From Thermoleophilia bacterium (GTDB taxonomy: Bacteria > Actinomycetota > Thermoleophilia > Miltoncostaeales > Miltoncostaeaceae): 48,578 nucleotides of DNA. Below are positions 7,490-16,011 of the stretch, piece after piece (position 1 is the stretch's first letter; every line of letters starts with the position of its first letter). The notes under the pieces were generated by a model. It saw nothing but the letters and a program-made list of their open reading frames with translations. It did not search any database and was not told where the DNA came from. Where the stretch lies: positions 1-48,578 of the forward strand of contig JADGPG010000104.1 in NCBI GenBank assembly GCA_017882545.1, in the 5' to 3' direction. Both the position numbers and the translations under genes were made by a program.

Positions 7490-8515
7490 ACTGACCGCGG
7501 GGTGGGACGGCATCGCGAACAGCCGCACCGTCTCGGGGTCCGCCGCGATGCCGACCTCATCCCCGGGCATCGCCGGCACCCCTGCACCACCCGCGGGGAC
7601 CTCGACGACGAACCGCGTCGTCCGGACCGCGAGCGCACCGCCCTCGTCGCGGACCTCCACGACCCGGTCGACCAGCGACGCCCCGTCCGTCGCGACCACC
7701 CGCAGCTCCCACGGGTAGATGGCGACCTGGACCGGACCGCTCCGGCGCGCGCTGCTCCGCAGGCGGCCGCCGCCGGCGATCTCCACCGCCGCGCCCTCGC
7801 CCTCCGGGACGGCATGCCCCGACACAAGGCGGGCACCGGCCAACTCGGCCACTGCGGCGCTCGCGGGATTGCGCCGGACCTCGGCGGGCGGAGCGAGCTG
7901 CACGACTTGGCCCCCATCGAGCACGACGCAGCGCTCCGCCAGCGCATTTGCGTCATCGAACGCGTGCGTCACGAAGAGCACCGGCAGGCGCAGGTCGGTG
8001 AGCAGATCGCCGAGCTCCGTCCGGACCCGTCGTCGGGTCGTGACATCAAGCGCCCCGAACGGCTCGTCGAGCAGGAGCACCCGGGGCTCGCGTGCCAGGG
8101 CACGGGCAATCGCGACGCGCTGGCGCTCACCGCCCGAGAGCTCGCCCGGAAACGCCTCCGCGAGCGCAGTAATCCCCATCGCCTCGAGCAGGTCCGGCCG
8201 CGGCCGGCGCGCGGCAAAGCGCACGTTGCCAGCCACGTTCAGGTGGGGGAACAGCGCATAGTCCTGCGGGACGTATCCGACCCGACGATCCTCCGGCCGC
8301 ACCCGGATGCCCCGCGTCGCGTCGAACCACACCTCATCGCCGAGCGAGATCCGGCCGGCGTCGGGGCGGGCCAGCCCCGCGACCAAACGCAGCAGCGACG
8401 TCTTGCCCGACCCCGACACGCCCACGACGGCCAGGGTCTCGGCACCGACGCTCAGCGCGGTGCGGAGATCGAAGGCGCGGCGCGCGTAGGTGACGTCGAT
8501 GTCCAGGCGGTCCAT
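7487..8515 (-). CDS. modC: Molybdate ABC transporter ATP-binding protein
   Basis: 342 aa cytoplasmic ATPase. Walker A is VGVSGSGKTSLL, the Q-loop YVPQDYALFPHLNV, the ABC signature LSGGERQR, Walker B VLLLDEPFGALD and the H-loop FVTHAFDDA. After about residue 230 a C-terminal extension carries a TOBE/Mop-like beta domain (VQVAIYPWELRV...), as in ModC. The start ATG at 8515 lies 64 nt inside modB, so the two are coupled. It is last in modABC. Tungstate as the real substrate cannot be excluded. Confidence 0.88.
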   Translation of the reverse strand: MDRLDIDVTYARRAFDLRTALSVGAETLAVVGVSGSGKTSLLRLVAGLARPDAGRISLGDEVWFDATRGIRVRPEDRRVGYVPQDYALFPHLNVAGNVRFAARRPRPDLLEAMGITALAEAFPGELSGGERQRVAIARALAREPRVLLLDEPFGALDVTTRRRVRTELGDLLTDLRLPVLFVTHAFDDANALAERCVVLDGGQVVQLAPPAEVRRNPASAAVAELAGARLVSGHAVPEGEGAAVEIAGGGRLRSSARRSGPVQVAIYPWELRVVATDGASLVDRVVEVRDEGGALAVRTTRFVVEVPAGGAGVPAMPGDEVGIAADPETVRLFAMPSHPAVS

Positions 8516-9324
8516 GAGTGGAGGATCAGCTTCGAGGCGAACAGAATGCCGGCACTGATCACGACCAGCAGCACGCCGATCGCCACCGCCTGGTCCAGAT
8601 TCGCGTCGAACAACGAGTAGACCGCCAGCGGCAGCGTCTGTGTAACCCCCTGGAAGCTCCCGGCGAACAGGATCGTAGCGCCGAACTCGCCCATGCCCCG
8701 GGCAAAGCTGACACCGGCGGCCGCTCCGAGGCCGCCGCGGGCGAGCGGCAGCGCGACCGCGGTCATCCGGCGTACCGGGCCGGCGCCGAGGGTGCCGGCG
8801 ACCTCCAGAACGTCGGCGTCGATCGCCTCGAAGGCCGCGATCGCCCCCCGCAGGTAGAACGGGCCCGCCACGAACAGGATCGCGATCACGACGGCCGCCT
8901 GGGTGAACGCCAGGTCGATCCCCGTCGCCCGCAAGCCGCTCCCGAGGAGGCCAAGCCGGCCGAACGCGGCGAGCAACCCGAGCCCGGCGACGGCCGGCGG
9001 CATTACCAGGGGCAGTTCGACAGCGGTGATCACCGCGCTGCGGCCGGGGAATTGGTCGCGGGCCAGGATGTACGCAAACGGCGTCCCCGCCACGAGGGTG
9101 ATCGCGAACGCGATCGCGTTCACCTTCAGCGACACGGCGATCGCGTCGAGCGCGACCTGCGACCCGAGCCCGTCGACAAGATCACCAAGTGGCTGGTACG
9201 TGATGAGGGCCACGATCGGCAGCAGCAGGAAGGTGAGGACGACTGCGACCAAGAGCACCGCGGCGGCGACTACGACGGCTCGACCGGCGGCGCGGCGGCG
9301 ACCGGGCGGTGCGGCCGCGGTCAC
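8452..9324 (-). CDS. modB: Molybdate ABC transporter permease
   Basis: 290 aa, about six to seven membrane helices, including AAVLLVAVVLTFLLLPIVAL near the N-terminus. The EAA-type coupling loop is visible as EVAGTLGAGPVRRMTAVALP, and the stretch before it (AAFEAIDADVLEVAGTLGAG) matches ModB/CysT-type permeases. It starts with GTG at 9324, overlapping modA by 4 nt (GTGA). With ModA and ModC it should form the inner-membrane channel. The C-terminal ~20 residues overlap modC and look non-conserved. Confidence 0.9.
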   Translation of the reverse strand: MTAAAPPGRRRAAGRAVVVAAAVLLVAVVLTFLLLPIVALITYQPLGDLVDGLGSQVALDAIAVSLKVNAIAFAITLVAGTPFAYILARDQFPGRSAVITAVELPLVMPPAVAGLGLLAAFGRLGLLGSGLRATGIDLAFTQAAVVIAILFVAGPFYLRGAIAAFEAIDADVLEVAGTLGAGPVRRMTAVALPLARGGLGAAAGVSFARGMGEFGATILFAGSFQGVTQTLPLAVYSLFDANLDQAVAIGVLLVVISAGILFASKLILHSWTAWTSTSPTRAAPSISAPR

Positions 9325-10091
9325 GGGGCGCCGAAGCCGGCGGCCCGCAGGATCGCCTGGCCGCGGACGGACATCACCTCAGCGACGAAGATCCGTGCCG
9401 ACGACCGGTGGGCGCCCGAGGTCACGATCGCGATGTAGTCCGAGGCCGCCGGTTTCGCCGCGACAGGCAGCGCGATTGCCTGGACCTTGCTCCCCGCCGC
9501 CTTGGCGTCGGTGACGTAGACGATGCCGGCATCCGCTTGGCCGAGTGCGACCTGACCGACGGCCTGGGTGACGTCGGTCGTGTTGGAGACGACGTTCGCC
9601 ATCGCGGCGGCGGTGATCCCGAGATTCTTGAACACGGTCCGCGCATAGTCGCCGCACGGAACCGACGCGGCGCAGATCACGAGCTTGACCCCCGGACGGG
9701 TGATGTTGCCAATCGAGGTGATGTGGGCCGGATTGCCGGCGGGAACGACCAGCACGAGACGGTTGGTCGCGAACTTGACCGGCGGGTCGATCAGTCCCTT
9801 TGCCAACAGCGCGGCCGGCTGCTTCGCGCTCGCGGCGGCGAAGACGTCCGCGGGTGCCCCCTGCTCGATCTGCACCGCAAGCGCGCCGGAGCCGCCGAAC
9901 GAGTAGTCCGGTGCGGGATCGATCTTCGGAAAGACCTTCGACAGCGACGCCGCCGCCAGCACGGTGGGAGCCGCCTGCGTCGTTCCGGAGCCGCTCGTCC
10001 CCGAACTGGACCCGCAGGCGGTCAGCGCGACCGCCGGCACCGCAATGACCGCCACGCCCACGATCCGGCCGATTGTCGTTCGTGCGCGCAC
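9321..10091 (-). CDS. modA: Molybdate-binding lipoprotein
   Basis: 256 aa extracytoplasmic binding protein. From the GTG at 10091 the N-terminus is a lipoprotein signal (RARTTIGRIVGVAVIAVPAVALTAC), with Cys26 as the acylation site in a LTAC lipobox. Conserved ModA features follow: LAAASLSKVFPKI near the start of the mature protein, YSFGGSGALAVQIEQGAPAD, and late on GIVYVTDAKA. GGAGG lies 4 nt before this GTG, whereas the ATG at 10160 would add an Arg-rich leader that does not fit a signal. First gene of modABC; the operator at 10177-10199 lies just upstream. Confidence 0.92.
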   Translation of the reverse strand: MRARTTIGRIVGVAVIAVPAVALTACGSSSGTSGSGTTQAAPTVLAAASLSKVFPKIDPAPDYSFGGSGALAVQIEQGAPADVFAAASAKQPAALLAKGLIDPPVKFATNRLVLVVPAGNPAHITSIGNITRPGVKLVICAASVPCGDYARTVFKNLGITAAAMANVVSNTTDVTQAVGQVALGQADAGIVYVTDAKAAGSKVQAIALPVAAKPAASDYIAIVTSGAHRSSARIFVAEVMSVRGQAILRAAGFGAP

Positions 10092-10176
10092 GCGTCCTCC
10101 GGGGGTCCTGGCCGTCACACCGACGGGGCCGGCCGCTCGTGCGGCGCGCGGGCGCGACATGGCGATGTGTCGCCAC

Positions 10177-10199
10177 GATACTAGAGCGATGCCAGTATC
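10177..10199. promoter_or_regulatory. Palindrome between modABC and its divergent regulator
   Basis: GATACT at 10177-10182 and AGTATC at 10194-10199 form perfect 6-bp arms 11 nt apart. The site ends one base before the ATG of the regulator gene and lies 85 nt upstream of modA. The minus-strand TAGTAT inside it could serve as a modA -10 element. An operator for the XRE/PBP-like regulator, controlling both directions, is the natural reading. Confidence 0.55.
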
Positions 10200-11231
10200 A
10201 TGTCTCCCATGACCGGCTCGCGTCTTCGCTCCCGCCGCCTCGCCCTCGGGCTGACTCAAGCCGACCTCGCCGCTCGTGCCGACGTGAGTCGCCAACTCGT
10301 CGCCGCGGTCGAGGCCGGCCGCAACACGCCGGCCGTCGATGCCGCCATCCGGATCGCGCATGGGCTCGACACCACGGCAGACGCCCTGTTTGCGCCGGAG
10401 CCGGACGTTGCGGTCGTGCCCGCGCTCGGCGCCGCGATCCCCGAAGGCGCGCTCGTCCGAGTCGGCCGGGTGGGCGAGTTGCTCGTTGCGGCCGAGCTTG
10501 CCGAGCACGGAACGGCTGGCGCGGGATGGGCGCGGCCCGACGGGACCGTGGTCGACGGACGCGTGCGGCTCCTGGCCGGAGCACGCCCTGCCGATACCGT
10601 CGTGGCCGGATGCGATCCCGCCCTCGGTCTCGCTGCGGCGCTCCTCGACGATGCCGGGCCGCGAAGTCTGCTGGCGATCGACGCGCCGACGGGCCACGCC
10701 GTCGCGGCGCTCGCCCATGGCACCGTCCACGGCATCACCGTGCACGAGCGCCCCGAGGCGATGCCTGCCGCTCCCGTCCCGGTCGTGCGTCGCCATCTCG
10801 CGCGCTGGGAGGTCGGCCTCGCCGTTCCGGTCACCGCCGGCCTCGCCACCATCGGTGACGTCGTGGCTGCCGGAATCCCGGTCGTACAACGCGGGCCCGC
10901 GGCCTCAAGCCAACAGGCGTTTCTGCGCGCGCTGGCGGAGGCCGGGCATGCCGACGCGCCACCGGGACCGCTCGCCAGCGGTCACCTCGAGGCCGCCCGG
11001 TGTGCCGCGATCATCGGCGCCGGGGCCGTCACGACCGCGCCCGCCGCCAGCGCCTTCGGGCTCGCGTTCATCCCGCTCGAGGTCCACTCGGTCGAGATTT
11101 GGATCGACGAGCGCTGGGCGACGCTGCCGGGAGTCCTGGCGTTGAACGACGTCCTCGACGGTGATCCGCTGGCCGACCGCCTCCGCGCGGTCGGCGGCTA
11201 TGACCTCACGGCCACCGGGCGCGGCGCCTGA
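10200..11231 (+). CDS. XRE-HTH / periplasmic-binding-like fusion regulator (probable molybdate sensor)
   Basis: 343 aa. Residues about 8-62 are an XRE-type helix-turn-helix (LRSRRLALGLTQADLAARAD, then SRQLVAAVEAGRNTPAVDAA). The rest (about 90-320) is a PBP-like substrate-binding domain of the type found attached to HTH domains in molybdate-linked regulators: DTVVAGCDPALGLAAALL, the stretch ending RWEVGLAVPVTAGLATIGDV, and EVHSVEIWIDERWA. Its own ATG overlaps the edge of the palindrome at 10177-10199, suggesting autoregulation. Diverging from modABC, it is likely a one-component molybdate- or tungstate-responsive repressor replacing ModE. Ligand identity is inference. Confidence 0.82.
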   Translation: MSPMTGSRLRSRRLALGLTQADLAARADVSRQLVAAVEAGRNTPAVDAAIRIAHGLDTTADALFAPEPDVAVVPALGAAIPEGALVRVGRVGELLVAAELAEHGTAGAGWARPDGTVVDGRVRLLAGARPADTVVAGCDPALGLAAALLDDAGPRSLLAIDAPTGHAVAALAHGTVHGITVHERPEAMPAAPVPVVRRHLARWEVGLAVPVTAGLATIGDVVAAGIPVVQRGPAASSQQAFLRALAEAGHADAPPGPLASGHLEAARCAAIIGAGAVTTAPAASAFGLAFIPLEVHSVEIWIDERWATLPGVLALNDVLDGDPLADRLRAVGGYDLTATGRGA

Positions 11232-11249
11232 GACACGGGAACCGTCGGG

Positions 11250-12353
11250 CTATTCGTCGGTGCCGGGGAGCGACGCAACCTGCGGGCGTGTCGCCGAGCT
11301 CGGCCACGCGTTGACCGGGCCGCGAACACTGATCCGCACCGCGGCACCGGCGGAAAGGGCGAGCGCACCCAGCACCCGGGAGGTAATCGGGTCCGGCAGC
11401 CCCACGGAGTCGACGGTAATCCCGATGATCGAATCGTGCCCGTGAAAGCCGGTGTGGACCACGGTGCCGGCGACGCCCGGACCATCCTCATACGGGAAGA
11501 CCCACACCTGTTCCGGGCGCACGAGCACCGTCATCTCCTGCCCATCCGCAGCGGCGACCCCACCGCGGACCTCAAGTGACCCGAGCGGCGTGTCGACCCG
11601 GTCGCCGTGCACGACACCGGTCATGACGTTGGCCTCGCCGATAAAGCCCCCAAGATCCACGTCGACCGGTGACGCGTACAGCAGCTGCGGCGCGTCAACC
11701 TGCGCGATCCGCCCCTCGCGCATCACGGCGACGAGATCGGCGACCGAGAGCGCCTCGTCCTGGTCGTGGGTCACCAGAATCGCGGTCGTGCCCGCGGCCT
11801 GGAGAATCGCCTGGACGTCTTCACGGACGCTCGCGCGGAGGGTGGCATCGAGCGCGGCGAAGGGCTCGTCGAGCAGGATCAGGCGGGGTCGCACCGACAG
11901 GGCCCGCGCCAGCGCGACGCGTTGCTGCTGGCCGCCGGAGAGCTGGTGCGGATAGCGGCCGCCGAGTCCCTGCAGACCGACCATCTCCAGCAGTTCACCC
12001 ACGCGGGGGCCTCGACGCTCACGTCGCGCCAAACCGAACCCGACGTTGGCGTCGACGGTCAGGTGCGGGAACAGACTCCCCTCCTGCGACACGTACCCGA
12101 TCCACCGCTGCTCGGCCCGGAGGTGGACGCGCCCGTCGTCAAGCGTCTCACCGCCGATCGCGACCGAGCCGCGGTCCGGGCGCTCGAATCCCGCCAGGAT
12201 CCGCAGCAGGGTTGTCTTGCCGCTGCCGGACTGCCCCACGACCGCCGCAAACGTGCCACCGGGCACCACTAGATCGACACCCCGGAGCACGGGGTGGTCA
12301 CCGAAGGACTTGTGCAGGTCGGAAATGACCAGGTCTGCGGGCGGGTTTGTCAC
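11250..12353 (-). CDS. fbpC: Ferric-iron-type ABC transporter ATP-binding protein
   Basis: 367 aa. Walker A VGQSGSGKTTLLRIL, signature LSGGQQQRVALARAL, Walker B LILLDEPFAALDATL, H-loop LVTHDQDEALS. After about residue 235 a TOBE-type regulatory domain follows (NVMTGVVHGDRV, later MTVLVRPEQVWVFP), as in FbpC/PotA/CysA proteins. It starts with GTG at 12353, overlapping the permease gene by 4 nt. Iron is suggested by the partner binding protein; spermidine- or thiamine-type transport are the other options for this ATPase class. Confidence 0.83.
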   Translation of the reverse strand: MTNPPADLVISDLHKSFGDHPVLRGVDLVVPGGTFAAVVGQSGSGKTTLLRILAGFERPDRGSVAIGGETLDDGRVHLRAEQRWIGYVSQEGSLFPHLTVDANVGFGLARRERRGPRVGELLEMVGLQGLGGRYPHQLSGGQQQRVALARALSVRPRLILLDEPFAALDATLRASVREDVQAILQAAGTTAILVTHDQDEALSVADLVAVMREGRIAQVDAPQLLYASPVDVDLGGFIGEANVMTGVVHGDRVDTPLGSLEVRGGVAAADGQEMTVLVRPEQVWVFPYEDGPGVAGTVVHTGFHGHDSIIGITVDSVGLPDPITSRVLGALALSAGAAVRISVRGPVNAWPSSATRPQVASLPGTDE

Positions 12354-13948
12354 TTGGACCTCGTGGCGCGGGCGGGCAGTCGATCAAAATAGCGCGCAAT
12401 CACGTAGCTGGGGATCGCAGCCACTGCGATGATCACCAGAGCGAACGGCGCGGCCTGGCCGTAGGACAGGTTCTTCTCGTATGCCCAAAACTGCGTGGAG
12501 AGCGTCTGCGCGCCGGTCGGGATCAGCAGGAGCGTTGCCGTGAGCTCGGTCAGGGCGGCCAGGAAGACCAGGCAGAACGCCGCCGCCAGCCCTGGTCCCA
12601 CCAGCGGCAGCGTGACGCGCCGGAACACGGCCAGCCGCCCGGAGCCGAGTGACCGGGCAGCCTCTTCGAGCCCGACCGGCGCATAGGTCACCGACGCGCG
12701 TACGCCCACCAAGGCAAGCGGAAAGAACAGGATCGCGTAGGCGACCACCAGCAGCGCGGCGCTCTGGTATCCAAACCCGCCCGCGTATCGTTCGGTGAAG
12801 TAGCTCAGGGCGAGGGCGATCACGACCCCCGGGACGGCGAGCACCAAGAAGGTGCCGCGCTCGAGAATTCGGGCCGTGCGGCCGCCGTAGCGCACCGCGT
12901 ACAGCGCGACGGGCAGCGCCATCGCCGTTGCGAACAGCGCAGCCGAACCGCTGTAGACGGCCGTGTTAGCACCCGCGCTGGCCAGGGACGCGCCGGCGAT
13001 GCCGACCCCCTGACGGGCGAACATCCAGTAGATGCTCGATCCGACCGGCACGCCGAGCGCGAGGACCACCAGCGCGGCAAAGGCCGCAAGCACCGGGAGC
13101 CTCCACGCCCCGAGCGCGTGACGGCGCGTGGCCCGCTGGGCAAACGCCCCGGTCCGGACCACCCGGCCGCGGCCTTGCACGACCACGTCGCCGAGCAGCA
13201 CGATCACGCCGAGTGCCACCAGTACCAGTGACAGCCCGGCGGCCCCCGCAACCGAGAACGACTGCTGCAGCTCGATGAAGATCTGCGTCGTAAACGTCCG
13301 GAAGCCCAGGATCTCGAAGGCGCCGTATTCGGCCAGGATCAGCAACGTCACGACAAGCGAACCGCCCAGAATTGCCGCGCGTGCCTGTCGCAACGTCACT
13401 CGCACAAACGTTTGGAGACGTCCGAGCCCGAGGCTGCGTGCGGCCTCCTCCTGGCCCGGGTCGGCGGCACGCAGGCTCGCCGCGACGGGCAGGTACACCA
13501 GCGGGTAGACCGCCAGCGTCATCACCAACACGGCGCCCTGGAATCCTTGGACCCGCGTCGACAGCGACGCCCAGCCGAATGCGATCACGAAATCGGGGAT
13601 CGCGAAGGGGATCACGACGAGCACCGCCCAGACGCGCCGGAACGGCAGGTCGGTGCACTCAACACACCAGGCCGCCAACGTTCCGATGATCGCGCAGAGG
13701 ATCGTCACCACGACGGTCAGGCGAATGGTGTTCCACAACAGCATCCATGTCAGCGGGCGCCAGATCAGGTGCCAGACCGTCGTCCAGTTGGCGTCGCGGA
13801 CCTCGATCAGCAGGAAGATCAGCGGGGCCGCGAGCACGACGACGACCATCAGGCTGAGGATCAGCAGGATCCACGACGGAGCGCGGCGGCGCGCGGCGAC
13901 GGCGACGTCGTGCGGGGCCTGCGCTCGTTCGCCCGCTACGGGCGCCAT
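12350..13948 (-). CDS. fbpB: Ferric-iron-type ABC transporter fused permease
   Basis: 532 aa, about twelve membrane helices in two homologous halves, as in FbpB/SfuB/FutB. Each half has an EAA loop: EEAARSLGLGRLQTFVRVTL in the first and EEAARSLGSGRLAVFRRVTL in the second, nearly the same sequence, which shows the internal duplication. The start ATG at 13948 lies 13 nt after the binding-protein stop. It should pair with one ATPase dimer to move Fe3+ across the membrane. Confidence 0.88.
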   Translation of the reverse strand: MAPVAGERAQAPHDVAVAARRRAPSWILLILSLMVVVVLAAPLIFLLIEVRDANWTTVWHLIWRPLTWMLLWNTIRLTVVVTILCAIIGTLAAWCVECTDLPFRRVWAVLVVIPFAIPDFVIAFGWASLSTRVQGFQGAVLVMTLAVYPLVYLPVAASLRAADPGQEEAARSLGLGRLQTFVRVTLRQARAAILGGSLVVTLLILAEYGAFEILGFRTFTTQIFIELQQSFSVAGAAGLSLVLVALGVIVLLGDVVVQGRGRVVRTGAFAQRATRRHALGAWRLPVLAAFAALVVLALGVPVGSSIYWMFARQGVGIAGASLASAGANTAVYSGSAALFATAMALPVALYAVRYGGRTARILERGTFLVLAVPGVVIALALSYFTERYAGGFGYQSAALLVVAYAILFFPLALVGVRASVTYAPVGLEEAARSLGSGRLAVFRRVTLPLVGPGLAAAFCLVFLAALTELTATLLLIPTGAQTLSTQFWAYEKNLSYGQAAPFALVIIAVAAIPSYVIARYFDRLPARATRSK

Positions 13949-13961
13949 GAGCAGCGGCCCA

Positions 13962-14984
13962 TCACAGCAGGCCCGCCTGGCGAAGGAGGTTCACCGCCGT
14001 CTGTCCGTCGCCGAGATCGGCAACGGACACCGCGTTCGGCTGCAGCGCGGCCAGCGGCACCTGGCCGCCACGCGCCGCGACCCCGGGCAGCAGCGGGTAC
14101 TCATAGCTCGCCGAGGTCGCGATGATCTTCTGGGCCTCGGGCGACACCAGGAACGCGAGGAACTTCTGGGCATCGGCCTGGTGGCCGCTCGATTTGAGGA
14201 TGCCGGCGCCGGACACGTCGGTCACGTAGCCGGGATCGTGCGGCGCGAAGAACACGATCTTGGCGTGCATGTTCGTGGCACCGATCTCATCTCGGATGCG
14301 GTACCAGTAGTACTGGTCGATGACGCCGAGCGCCGCGCTGCCGCGGTTGACCTCGTTGACGACGGTCTCGTTGTCGGGATAGTCGCGACCGCTGGCGTTG
14401 GACGCCACCCCCTTGAGCCATGCGACGGTCGCCTTCTGCCCGTCGGCGCGGTCAACCGCGGCCACGACGGGCTGGAAGTCCGTCTCCGACGGCGCGATCG
14501 CAAGCTTCCCCTGGTAGGCGGGATCGGCAAGCTGGGTGACACCGGTCGGCAGCTGGGGGGCCGAGATCTTGCTGGGGTTGTAGATGATGACGCTCACGCG
14601 AGCCGAGACGCCAACCCACCTGCCCTGCGGCGAGCTGTACTTGGCCGGAACCTTGGCGAGCGTGCCCGGCGCGACCGGGCTCAGCAAATTCTTCGCCTGG
14701 AGATACTCCAAGGCGGGGGAGTTCTCGGTGTAGAAGACGTCGGCGGGAGAGTTTCCGCCCTCCGTGCTGATCTGCGTGGCAAGGGTGTCCTCGTCGGCGC
14801 TGCGCACGTTCACGGCGATGCCGGTGGACGTCTCGAAGGCGTGCACCAGGGCCGCGGTCGTCTGCACGTGCTGGCCGCTGTAGAGGGTGATCGCGTGCGA
14901 GGATCCGGATGATCCACACGCCGACAGCAGCGTGGCCGTGCCGGCGACCGCCAGCGTACCCAGCGCGATGCGTACCCCCCTCAT
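13962..14984 (-). CDS. fbpA: Ferric-iron-type ABC transporter binding lipoprotein
   Basis: 340 aa. The lipoprotein signal MRGVRIALGTLAVAGTATLL ends in SAC with acylated Cys23. The mature protein starts like FbpA/FutA (AITLYSGQHVQTTAALVHAF) and contains DVFYTENSPALEYL. It also has the adjacent tyrosines of the iron site (DQYYWYRIRDE), which in FbpA-type proteins bind Fe3+. First gene of fbpABC. The ATG at 14984 was chosen because the signal peptide begins there; the longer open frame upstream is low-complexity. A large palindrome lies 84 nt upstream. Confidence 0.88.
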   Translation of the reverse strand: MRGVRIALGTLAVAGTATLLSACGSSGSSHAITLYSGQHVQTTAALVHAFETSTGIAVNVRSADEDTLATQISTEGGNSPADVFYTENSPALEYLQAKNLLSPVAPGTLAKVPAKYSSPQGRWVGVSARVSVIIYNPSKISAPQLPTGVTQLADPAYQGKLAIAPSETDFQPVVAAVDRADGQKATVAWLKGVASNASGRDYPDNETVVNEVNRGSAALGVIDQYYWYRIRDEIGATNMHAKIVFFAPHDPGYVTDVSGAGILKSSGHQADAQKFLAFLVSPEAQKIIATSASYEYPLLPGVAARGGQVPLAALQPNAVSVADLGDGQTAVNLLRQAGLL

Positions 14985-15067
14985 CTCGCGGCGTTCGCGT
15001 GGCGGGCCGGGCGGCGGAGCGCCGGCGCGCGACGGGCGGGCGATGTCGGCAAGATGTGGGCGTAATT

Positions 15068-15095
15068 CATTTCGGTAACCAATATTACCCAAATG
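15068..15095. promoter_or_regulatory. 28-bp near-perfect palindrome upstream of fbpABC
   Basis: The left arm CATTTCGGTAA (15068-15078) pairs with the right arm TTACCCAAATG (15085-15095) at 10 of 11 positions, with a 6-nt centre. It is A/T-rich in a G/C-rich background and sits between divergent genes. Such a site before a ferric-iron transporter is a good candidate for a metal-dependent repressor of the DtxR/IdeR or Fur type, although it does not match a textbook box. Confidence 0.6.
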
Positions 15096-15177
15096 GACAG
15101 GGATCCGGCGGACGACCCTCTGGGTCCGGTGTACGCCGTGGTCCTGCCCGTCCGTTAAGGTTGCCGGTGACTCCGTC

Positions 15178-15450
15178 ATGGCCAAACCACCACCCACCAC
15201 GCCAGTGCCCCCGTCGAGCTCGACGAGCCGCGTGCGCATCGTCCTGACTGGCGTGATCCTCGGCGCCCTGTGGGGTGGGATCATGTTCGGGATCAACGCT
15301 GCGATCCACGGGTCGGCAAATGGGGCGGTGTTCGCCTATCTGGTCATCACGATGGCCATGCTCGGCGGCGGCGTGGCGGCATTCTTCGGTGCCCGCAACG
15401 TACGCCGCAGCGGCGAGAGCATCGGCCCCGGCTTCCGCAAGCGCAAGTAA
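15178..15450 (+). CDS. Small two-helix membrane protein, unknown
   Basis: 90 aa. A Pro/Ser/Thr-rich N-terminus (MAKPPPTTPVPPSSSTSRV) is followed by two hydrophobic segments, IVLTGVILGALWGGIMFGIN and AVFAYLVITMAMLGGGVAAF. The tail is basic and ends GFRKRK. No clear Shine-Dalgarno precedes the ATG. It is divergent from fbpABC across the 15068-15095 palindrome and might share its control. No family is recognised. Confidence 0.6.
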   Translation: MAKPPPTTPVPPSSSTSRVRIVLTGVILGALWGGIMFGINAAIHGSANGAVFAYLVITMAMLGGGVAAFFGARNVRRSGESIGPGFRKRK

Positions 15451-15461
15451 CCCCGAGCCCG

Positions 15462-15863
15462 TCAGGTCGAGGCGTGCCGCTCCCAAAAACGGTTGAGCGC
15501 ACCTTGCACCTTGACGAACCAGACCACCGTCCCGACGACCGGGATCAGGTTCCACAACCCGGTCCACCCTGTGACCGGTGACCGGTCACCCTCGGCCTCG
15601 TACATCTGTTTGGCCTCGTACGGCACCAGGAACAGGGTCACGAAGGGAATCACGAGGTTGATCACCAGCCCGAGCCAGCCGCCAACGCCGGTGTTGGCGC
15701 GACGCCGGATCTCGCGGTGGACGCACCACACCCAGTAGAGGGAGTAGAGCGTGACCGTCACCACCACCAGCAGGAGGCAGATCCAGATGTTGCGCTGCTT
15801 GCCGGCCGGTCCGGGCGGCCGGGGTGCCGTCTGTACGGGTCGCAGGGGAAGGTCGATGGCCAT
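15462..15863 (-). CDS. DUF4234-like membrane protein (copy 1)
   Basis: 133 aa. After a Pro-rich start, GKQRNIWICLLLVVVTVTLY leads into YWVWCVHREIRRRANTGVGG, the hallmark of DUF4234 proteins (an uncharacterised membrane family). Further membrane segments follow (WLGLVINLVIPFVTLFLVPY) and a conserved end, VWFVKVQGALNRFW. The start at 15863 has GGAG 8 nt upstream. A paralogue lies about 150 nt away in the same orientation. No function is known for the family. Confidence 0.75.
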   Translation of the reverse strand: MAIDLPLRPVQTAPRPPGPAGKQRNIWICLLLVVVTVTLYSLYWVWCVHREIRRRANTGVGGWLGLVINLVIPFVTLFLVPYEAKQMYEAEGDRSPVTGWTGLWNLIPVVGTVVWFVKVQGALNRFWERHAST

Positions 15864-16011
15864 CGATCGTGCTCCGGTAGCGACGGGGTCCGGCACGGGC
15901 TCGCCTCCACGGGGGGCGTCACCCGGTCAGATCATCGGCACCGGACACATCCAGCTGTAGGTCCCCAAACCATCCTGCACACGCCCCCCGGCGGTCGTGT
16001 GCAGGACCGGC

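Noticed and set aside
12350-13948. Possible two separate permease genes
   Set aside because: One uninterrupted frame with two EAA loops; a fused FbpB-type permease explains it.
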